NCBI GenBank assembly: GCA_919901575.1
Contig: CAKKPF010000312.1
Coordinates: forward strand, 1-39,662
DNA: 39,662 nucleotides
Reading direction: 5' to 3'
From: Candidatus Brocadiaceae bacterium
GTDB lineage: Bacteria > Planctomycetota > Brocadiia > Brocadiales > Scalinduaceae
Shown: in pieces, positions 33,949-39,662 of the stretch
Position numbering within the stretch: position 1 is the first letter of the stretch
How the letters are laid out: each line of letters opens with the position of its first letter
The notes under the pieces: model-generated
Told to the model about the DNA's origin: nothing
Database searches by the model: none
Seen by the model: the letters and a program-made list of their open reading frames with translations, nothing else
Made by a program: the position numbers and the translations under genes

Positions 33949-35022
33949 TCAGGTAAGTAATTGTTTGTAGCATGACTCTAATTTTTTACCGATATTTGTC
34001 AGGAGAAAATTCTCCCTGGCAAATTCCTGCCCTTTTCTACCTAATTTTATACGTTTTTTCCTGTTATGATATAATAAATCAATATATTTAGCATATTGCT
34101 TGTAGTTGTCCATTCTTACAAAGAAACCACATTTTTTTACAAAGGGTTTATGCGCATTTGCTCTGCGGCTTCGATGTGAGATAACGGGTTTGCCATGAAT
34201 CATCGCTTCGGCAATATTTAACCCAAATGTCTCACCATCTCTGCGGGCATGGGCAAGGATGTCAATTGTGTTGTAAAAAGAGGTAATCTCATCATCTGTT
34301 ACAATAGGGACAGTTAAAAACCGCACCTTTTTCAGTCCCATTTCCCGGGCTGTTTTTATCATATTAGGAGGGGGCGACTGGACAAGATACAGGAGATCAT
34401 AATCCTCTTTTTCTTCAATCACTTTGAGAGCCTGCAAAGAAATAGGATCGAAAATATAATCATCAGGCCTACCAAGACGGCCCATTACAAATGTAGAAGA
34501 TGATATACAAAGAACACTTCTTAGATTTCTTGTATGTGATGGTATCTTAACAGGATAATAAATAACACATGTTTTCCTATTGGGGTGTCGAGCGTTTTTA
34601 AATAAATAATCACTGATATAAATTGTCAAATCAATGATGTTTACAGGATCATAACCGCCAAAGACATTGGATTCTACACACCTTCTTACATATTTTTCCA
34701 GCCCGGGAACAATAGGAAACTCATTTGGACTTCCGCTCCGATGAGTATGAAAGATATCGGGTTTTATATTTCCCAATATACTGAAAAACTCTTCTTCAGT
34801 GGAGTATGCCAGCACTTTTTCACTGCCCAGAAGGTCCTGTAGTAATTTTTCTCTATATTTACCCTCCTCATCAGTTCTCTGGCGATTATGTATGCAGTAG
34901 CAATCGTGGCCGGCATTATGCAGATACTCCAGGAAATACTGCATACATTTTTCCACACCGCCTAAACCGAGTTGATGAGCATAGTGTACGATCTTCAATG
35001 CATGATTACTATCGATATTCAT
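33949..35022 (-). CDS. Glycosyltransferase family 4-like protein
   Basis: 357 residues with the N-terminal LGLGGVEKCMQYFLEYL loop (residues 18-34), DIFHTHRSG, and a C-terminal donor domain with MGRLGRPDDYIFD and EX7E as ETFGLNIAE (E264/E272), then GKPVISHRSRRANAH. The usual catalytic layout is kept. It starts at ATG 35022 and ends 58 bases before the next GT4-like gene. It probably works in sequence with its neighbours on the lipid-linked glycan. The sugar is unknown. Confidence 0.86.
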   Translation of the reverse strand: MNIDSNHALKIVHYAHQLGLGGVEKCMQYFLEYLHNAGHDCYCIHNRQRTDEEGKYREKLLQDLLGSEKVLAYSTEEEFFSILGNIKPDIFHTHRSGSPNEFPIVPGLEKYVRRCVESNVFGGYDPVNIIDLTIYISDYLFKNARHPNRKTCVIYYPVKIPSHTRNLRSVLCISSSTFVMGRLGRPDDYIFDPISLQALKVIEEKEDYDLLYLVQSPPPNMIKTAREMGLKKVRFLTVPIVTDDEITSFYNTIDILAHARRDGETFGLNIAEAMIHGKPVISHRSRRANAHKPFVKKCGFFVRMDNYKQYAKYIDLLYHNRKKRIKLGRKGQEFARENFLLTNIGKKLESCYKQLLT

Positions 35023-35091
35023 TAGTTCTCGATTTTAGAAATAAAAGGATCTTCTTAGATATGCCATTGATTGGATCTTAACGATTAACAG

Positions 35092-35931
35092 TCAAGGGCC
35101 GATGAATGGGTTGAAAATCTCTATATGTTTATGTAAGTCCTGAATATGTATACTCTTCATTGGAATAGTCTTACACTTCCACTTTGGATTTGCGGCAGCA
35201 ATCCTTTGCTCTTTCTTTTTCATTGCGGTTGAAGCCTGACTCGTTAGCTCAGTATGTGCAAAGCTCTTCAGCTTGGTTTCCAGTGAATAGAGATATGAAA
35301 AATGGTATCCTGTGGTTTTAGGATTTGACGGAGGCGGTATTTGTCGCCTTCCCTTAAATTTCAAAGCAAACTCCTGAGCGGCTTCATAATCAAACAGAGA
35401 ATATGTGGGGCCGAATATTACAGGGTTACTTTTCATTAGGCATAAGATACGTTTCCAGCCTCTGGGGTAAACACATCTCCAGTTCAGATAGTAATTGAAG
35501 TACCAGAATTTAAACTCCTTCTTTCCTCTAAAATCGCCGGATATCAGTGACTTGATTTCCTCTATTTGTTCATCTGCAAATATTTCATCAACATCGTTGT
35601 AGATATAGTATTTAGCCATGTATTTAAGGAAAGGAACTGATCTGCACATTCCTTCATTCTCAAAGGCAATATGTCTTTCCAACTCTAAGTCTTTCACTTT
35701 TTCAAAATTTTCTTTTGGTATCTTTAAGTATTCGTACGGTATTCCTTTGATATCTTTTCCAAATCTCTCTAAGAAATGGCCAAACTCGAGGTTCTTTCTT
35801 AGTTCACCTCTCCAGTTACATTCTGCTTCTACAATGATAATATGATCGCAAATTCTGCTCAAGGTTTTCAGTTGTAGAAATAACATCTCAAATTCGTTAA
35901 AAAACAAGGTTATTCCAAGGCAATTATACAT
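35092..35931 (-). CDS. GT17-family glycosyltransferase
   Basis: The 279-residue protein resembles GT17 (beta-1,4-mannosyl-glycoprotein GlcNAc-transferase family): it starts YNCLGITLFFNEFEML, has IIVEAECNWRGELRKN, a DXD-like YIYNDVDEIF, then WYFNYYLNWR, PKTTGYHFSYL and FAHTELTSQ. I start at ATG 35931; TTG 35949 would add six residues. In eukaryotes GT17 adds bisecting GlcNAc; bacterial members occur in polysaccharide clusters with unknown sugar. It is between a double methyltransferase and a GT4 gene, all on one strand. Family assignment is by motif recall and needs a profile search to be firm. Confidence 0.82.
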   Translation of the reverse strand: MYNCLGITLFFNEFEMLFLQLKTLSRICDHIIIVEAECNWRGELRKNLEFGHFLERFGKDIKGIPYEYLKIPKENFEKVKDLELERHIAFENEGMCRSVPFLKYMAKYYIYNDVDEIFADEQIEEIKSLISGDFRGKKEFKFWYFNYYLNWRCVYPRGWKRILCLMKSNPVIFGPTYSLFDYEAAQEFALKFKGRRQIPPPSNPKTTGYHFSYLYSLETKLKSFAHTELTSQASTAMKKKEQRIAAANPKWKCKTIPMKSIHIQDLHKHIEIFNPFIGP

Positions 35932-36009
35932 AAGTCTCTTTTTTCCCAAAAAAAATAGAACAACTTCAAAAGTAAACAGTTTTACAAATGTTACAACCGC
36001 CTAACCGCT

Positions 36010-37683
36010 TTATATCCGCTCCCAGAAAGTATAGACGTGCAGAGGGTCGCCATTCAGGCCGTAGATACGTGGATTATCACTTACGGGAGCCTGCAAGTCG
36101 GTGCGTAGCCTGTAGTAAGGGCTGGCTTGCTTTGCCCACCATTTCAAGGGTTTTAGCGTCATGTGGTCAGGTCTTAAATCTGTGTGGTTGATGAGGTGTA
36201 CCATCCACGGACAATTTATACGCGCCATCTCCCTAAATGCACGATTGACGTTTTTGAGTTGCACATGCTCCAAAACGTCTGTAGTGAGAAAACAGTCAAA
36301 ATTATCATTTGCATCAAATGGAATATCTATCATCGAGCCACTCCTAATATAGTCTTTTACCTCTGGAAGTACAATCCGATCCAGGTCTGGAGATATTTCA
36401 AAACCATAAGCTTGTACATTGATCTGTCTGAACGCAAAGATCCCCATTCCGGAAGAACAACCTCCAATTAATACTTTTTTGATATGGGGCAAAACCTGCA
36501 TGATAGCCCTGGCATGTGCGAGTTTGGTTACAGCATCCGGTTCCCAACCGCTATCATCAACATCAAATCTTCCATAGTGATGTTTTTTGTGATATTGGGT
36601 GGTATAGATAGTCTCAATTTCTTCAGGATTTAAGCGGTTCTGCCGTTTTGTATGAATATAACAGTCAATCCTCTTTTGAATACGTCGGACATACGGCAAA
36701 AATCCAAGAATATCTATAGTGATACGTGCAACAGCCTTCAATAAAAAGATTGGTAAACTATTTGTGCGTATATCTTTTTTCCTTCTAAACTGTTTTATTT
36801 CCTCTGCACAAAGCTCCACAGGCTTTTGGGCAAGTATAAAACATAAGCCTGAACAAGTTTTAGAGTTATCGGTTTTGCGTAACATAGCGCCCCGCTCTAC
36901 AATATTAAACCCCAGGGTTCCTATATAGTTAGTAACTTCATCTTCTCCAACCATATAGACTGCATCCCAGTCTATCTCCCACGACTCGGTTTCTAAACAA
37001 AGCGGACGAAGGTTAATTAACCAGGCTCCGCCATTTTTGGACATTAATCGTGCCTTCATAATTAATCCCGGAAAAATAATATATCGATTAACTACTTCTA
37101 TCAATGCCTCAATCCACTGGCATTTACTTATTTTGTCCTTAATACCTCCGGGTTTTCTTCCAAAGAAATGTTGAGATGGAAGAAAACCGCGCTCAAGATA
37201 GTCTGGACAAAGTAAAGCCAAGAACCCACCAGGTTTTACACAGAGAGCAGATGCCTCTAAAAATTCACGTGGATAAACAATATGCTCCAAAGTAAAGAAC
37301 GATGTTACAATGTCAAAAACATCTCCAAGAGTATGAATATCACGCCAGTGCATCTCCAGAAAATCACATTTTGGATACTTTTTTTTATTTACTTCTAATT
37401 GTTCCCTGGAAATATCCACTCCGGTGTAACAGGCTCCTTTTTCTGTGAACCACGGAGAGGTAATTGCGTTGCCGCAGCCTACATCGAGGACTTTTGCGCC
37501 GGGATAGGCATGGCTGACTATTCTTCTGTGAAAAATATGATCCTGATCATTCAAATTTTCATTGGCTGCAATTGCTACTTCATGATAAGCTTTCGGAGGA
37601 TTTGAGTAAAAATTGGTTAGCGCCTCATCAAGAAGTTGTAATTCATCTGGGTAAATGTTCCGGATTTCTCTCAACCATTTCAT
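36010..37683 (-). CDS. Fusion protein with two SAM-methyltransferase domains
   Basis: 557 residues with two class I methyltransferase cores. The first has VLDVGCGNA (residues 65-73), GVDISREQLE and FTLEHIVYPREFLEAS. The second has VLIGGCSSGMG (404-414), GFEISPDLDR and TTDVLEHVQLKNVNRAF (467-483). The second motif I is changed from the standard DxGCGxG to IGGCSSG but keeps the glycines. The linker (about 290-400) is basic and helical. Such double enzymes can methylate two positions of one sugar chain or cap its end. The start at ATG 37683 lacks a clear ribosome site. It follows Wzt and may be in its transcript; O-antigens exported by Wzt are often ended by methylation, which fits. Confidence 0.85.
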   Translation of the reverse strand: MKWLREIRNIYPDELQLLDEALTNFYSNPPKAYHEVAIAANENLNDQDHIFHRRIVSHAYPGAKVLDVGCGNAITSPWFTEKGACYTGVDISREQLEVNKKKYPKCDFLEMHWRDIHTLGDVFDIVTSFFTLEHIVYPREFLEASALCVKPGGFLALLCPDYLERGFLPSQHFFGRKPGGIKDKISKCQWIEALIEVVNRYIIFPGLIMKARLMSKNGGAWLINLRPLCLETESWEIDWDAVYMVGEDEVTNYIGTLGFNIVERGAMLRKTDNSKTCSGLCFILAQKPVELCAEEIKQFRRKKDIRTNSLPIFLLKAVARITIDILGFLPYVRRIQKRIDCYIHTKRQNRLNPEEIETIYTTQYHKKHHYGRFDVDDSGWEPDAVTKLAHARAIMQVLPHIKKVLIGGCSSGMGIFAFRQINVQAYGFEISPDLDRIVLPEVKDYIRSGSMIDIPFDANDNFDCFLTTDVLEHVQLKNVNRAFREMARINCPWMVHLINHTDLRPDHMTLKPLKWWAKQASPYYRLRTDLQAPVSDNPRIYGLNGDPLHVYTFWERI

Positions 37684-37864
37684 ATTTGGTATAGACGTTA
37701 CTTTTTAAAAAGTTTTAAGTTTTAAAGGAAACCTTTCAAATTGGTCTTTTATTAATGTTTATAGGATCCGCTTTTTCTCTTAGACAATCAAAATCTTCTT
37801 ACAATTTTACTGAGAAAGATTTCTCCTGAAGTCTTATCCATAGTATTATTCAGTTTAAGAAAGG

Positions 37865-39157
37865 TTAATGTGACTCCTGAAAAGAAAAAGAACCGTCAAC
37901 CAGGAATTTGCTTTCTTTCTCAAAAATACAATAACCAGATTGATAAAAATCTCCATCTATAACATCTACCAGTGTTAACCATGAAATGTAATCGGAAGGC
38001 TTGCCTCCGGCTGCTAAATAGGCGTCCAATCGGTAATGCCCTGGCACCAAAGGAAATTTCCTGATTTCACATATAAATTTCCCCTTAGGAGCAATTTTTT
38101 TCAATTGTTGACCTGTAAATCTTGTTCCAAATTGAAAAAGAAGTTCTGCTTCCTGTGTCAACATCACAATCTGGAAATCAACATCTTTAACTTCCTGGTA
38201 TGATTTTGTGATATAATCAAAAATAAACCGGACTGTTTGTCCGTTTCTAATTTGAACAATTTCCTTTCCATCTTCATCCTCAAGACAGAAATTGACCAAT
38301 ATTGCCTCACCGGTACCCGTACGGTCTTTACGCAGGCTTAACTGCATTCCTCTTTGACTGGTTCCAGAAAATTGATCCAGATATATAGAAACCGCTTCCC
38401 GAACTGGCCCTGCAAAGGAAATCTTGCCTGCTTCAAGCAGGATACCAGTCTTGCAAATACTTGAGATTGCTGACATATTATGGCTGACGAATAACACTGT
38501 CCGTCCTTGTTGGGTAATACTTGACATTTTAGCCAGGCATTTTGTCTGAAACAAAGCATCTCCAACCGCAAGCACCTCATCTACAAGTAGAATCTCCGGT
38601 TCCAATTGGGCGGCTACGGCAAAGGCTAAACGCATATACATACCACTGGAATATCTTTTAACGGGAGTATCGATAAATCTTTTTATTTCAGCAAAGGCCA
38701 CAATATTATCAAACTTTTTATCAATCTCTGCTTTTTTCATTCCCAGAATTGCTCCATTTAAGTAAATATTTTCCCTTCCAGTAAGCTCTGAATGAAAACC
38801 GGCGCCCACTTCCAGCAAGGAACCTACACGACCATTAATTCTAACCTCTCCCTCTGTCGGTTCTGTGATCCGTGATAGAATCTTTAAAAGTGTAGTCTTT
38901 CCTGCACCGTTTCGGCCTATGATCCCGACGACTTCTCCTTTTTTAACCTGAAAGGAAATGTTCTTCAGTGCCCAAATTAATTCCGACTCAGCATCGAAAC
39001 CTGAAGTATCAGGTCTAAAAAAGGTATTTCTCATAAGACGGAGTGGCGTTACAATCTTGTCAGTTAACGCTTCTCGAAAAGTCCTGCCCTTCTCCGCGGC
39101 GGCGCCTATTTTATACTGTTTGCCCAAATTTTCTATATTAATAGCTATATCATTCAT
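37865..39157 (-). CDS. wzt: Wzt-type ABC transporter ATP-binding protein, polysaccharide export
   Basis: The 430-residue protein has an ABC domain with Walker A GRNGAGKT (residues 81-88), signature YSSGM (169-173), Walker B ILLVDE (189-194) and H-loop His226. The extended loop before Walker A (residues 20-62) is typical of the O-antigen/teichoic-acid exporter family. Residues about 275-425 form a beta-rich Wzt C-terminal domain that in known cases binds the modified end of the glycan and so selects finished chains. It therefore fits with the methyltransferases next to it. The partner permease Wzm is not in this window; it may be further right. No strong ribosome site precedes ATG 39157. Confidence 0.94.
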   Translation of the reverse strand: MNDIAINIENLGKQYKIGAAAEKGRTFREALTDKIVTPLRLMRNTFFRPDTSGFDAESELIWALKNISFQVKKGEVVGIIGRNGAGKTTLLKILSRITEPTEGEVRINGRVGSLLEVGAGFHSELTGRENIYLNGAILGMKKAEIDKKFDNIVAFAEIKRFIDTPVKRYSSGMYMRLAFAVAAQLEPEILLVDEVLAVGDALFQTKCLAKMSSITQQGRTVLFVSHNMSAISSICKTGILLEAGKISFAGPVREAVSIYLDQFSGTSQRGMQLSLRKDRTGTGEAILVNFCLEDEDGKEIVQIRNGQTVRFIFDYITKSYQEVKDVDFQIVMLTQEAELLFQFGTRFTGQQLKKIAPKGKFICEIRKFPLVPGHYRLDAYLAAGGKPSDYISWLTLVDVIDGDFYQSGYCIFEKESKFLVDGSFSFQESH

Positions 39158-39391
39158 GTTTCAGGAATTCTACAAAGCTGAGCTTAGCTCTGTAACTTGT
39201 TGAGATTAAAAAGTTTTATATCTTGCTTAGATTGTTGCTGCCATCAGATGTTATCAGAACAATATCTGTTTTTTAAGGTTTTATCAATTGTTAATAATAT
39301 CATCTCCAATAAAGAGTACTATATCCTCAGAGAGTTTCATAATTATATTTTTAGCCTTACAAATTTCTTCCTGTCTCTCTCGGTCTACAAA
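39158..39391. other. Gap between TumE-like toxin and Wzt, no antitoxin gene recognised
   Basis: TumE toxins are normally followed by a small antitoxin gene. Here the same frame after the toxin stop continues for only 35 codons to TGA 39284-39286, with a fragment MKLSEDIVLFIGDD that could start at 39340. I cannot match it to a known antitoxin. The rest is AT-rich with no open frame that I support. Confidence 0.4.
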
Positions 39392-39662
39392 TTATGGAGA
39401 AAGTCCAAGTATACGATGTTCTATCTCCCTTAATATATCTGTTAAGGATGGTGCGGGTGACTCATAAACACTTGTGTCAATATGTTTATGATGGGGAAAA
39501 GAAGCAATAGATTTGTGATGAGAAGCATTATCGAATCTAAATATCTCCTTATTCTCAGAATCCATGAGTTGATACCTATATTTTTCTCGACTTACTTCTT
39601 TGCGGCTACCCTCTGTGTCTATAATAGTTGGACATTTTCCTTGTAATAATTTAGTGTAGGGC
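39392..39662 (-). CDS. TumE-family (DUF6516) toxin, C-terminal 89 residues, cut by window edge
   Basis: Frame read from the right edge to TAA 39392-39394. It contains YRYQLMDSENKEIFRFDN followed by ASHHKSIASFPHHKHI and SPAPSLTDILREI, the pattern of TumE-like toxins (FRYDNAPHH...FPHHKH...PSL.D.L.EI). Total family length is about 110-120 residues, so about 25 N-terminal residues lie outside. Mode of action for the family is not well settled. No clear partner antitoxin follows on the minus strand. It is one of three TA-like loci in this window. Confidence 0.78.
   Translation of the reverse strand, partial: PYTKLLQGKCPTIIDTEGSRKEVSREKYRYQLMDSENKEIFRFDNASHHKSIASFPHHKHIDTSVYESPAPSLTDILREIEHRILGLSP

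Noticed and set aside
37700-37713. 14-bp palindrome ACTTTTTAAAAAGT upstream of the double methyltransferase
   Set aside because: It is pure low-complexity A/T symmetry in an AT-rich gap and is expected by chance; no promoter pair frames it.
39197-39433. 78-codon open frame on the plus strand at the right end
   Set aside because: It overlaps the well-supported TumE-like frame on the minus strand and shows no family features.
1-39662. CRISPR array, tRNA, rRNA, transposase or integrase
   Set aside because: No regularly spaced repeats, no tRNA or rRNA conserved stretches, and no transposase or integrase motifs were seen on either strand.

Overview
The window is an AT-rich stretch of bacterial DNA that is almost entirely one long surface-polysaccharide (LPS O-antigen, capsule or exopolysaccharide) biosynthesis region. 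Nearly every gene is on the minus strand and many are packed with short gaps or overlaps. A Wzt-type ABC ATPase with a C-terminal carbohydrate-binding-like domain (37865-39157) and a heptosyltransferase-type GT9 enzyme suggest a Gram-negative envelope. No rRNA, tRNA or housekeeping gene fixes the taxon. The mixture of B12-binding radical SAM enzymes, SPASM enzymes, GT-C membrane proteins, decayed toxin-antitoxin genes and palindromic repeats resembles environmental lineages such as anammox Planctomycetota, Nitrospirota or Omnitrophota. That placement is only a weak inference.

Layout in coordinate order (transcription of the minus strand runs right to left). 1-838: start of an asparagine synthase, cut by the window edge. 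879-923: a perfect 22-bp palindrome. 941-4363: two GT4 and one GT2 glycosyltransferase. 4554-5391: a MntA/HepT toxin-antitoxin pair whose HepT frame carries an amber stop. 5459-5545: remnant of a GT-C gene. 5830-7548: the only plus-strand gene, a GT39/ArnT-like protein. 7643-12824: a GT-C-like membrane protein, GT9, a zinc-finger methyltransferase and a B12-binding radical SAM enzyme. 12921-13026: a fragment copied from the GT2 gene at 3431-4363. 13039-16175: an ALG5-like GT2 and a DUF2079 membrane protein. 16216-17029: an antitoxin-like mini-ORF with its own promoter/operator, and an ORF6N protein. 17112-24429: radical SAM, GT4, two methyltransferases, a CDP-alcohol phosphotransferase, GT2 and a sugar epimerase. 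24578-30299: FkbM methyltransferase, B12 radical SAM, two overlapping SPASM radical SAM enzymes and an SDR epimerase. 30312-30992: a GT2 gene broken by an amber stop. 31038-37683: a GT-C-like membrane protein, a REP pair, two GT4, a GT17 and a double methyltransferase. 37865-39157: Wzt. 39392-39662: a TumE-type toxin cut by the edge.

How the parts may work together (inference). Cytoplasmic GT2, GT4, GT9 and GT17 enzymes would build a heteropolymer on a lipid carrier. SAM-dependent methyltransferases and radical SAM enzymes would modify its sugars or acyl parts. Epimerases would supply nucleotide sugars, and Wzt with a permease outside the window would export the product. The ALG5-like GT2 probably makes polyprenyl-phosphate hexose, used as donor by one or more of the GT-C-type membrane proteins (5830, 7643, 13791, 31038) for decoration on the periplasmic side.

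The most notable structures are signs of reshuffling: two genes with single amber stops in conserved frames, two gene fragments matching intact genes in the same window, and three separate toxin-antitoxin-like loci. I found no clear evidence of a completely new defence or mobile system. The best candidates for novelty are the radical SAM/FkbM sub-cluster, the self-contained promoter/operator plus antitoxin mini-ORF, and the REP pair with compensatory base changes.
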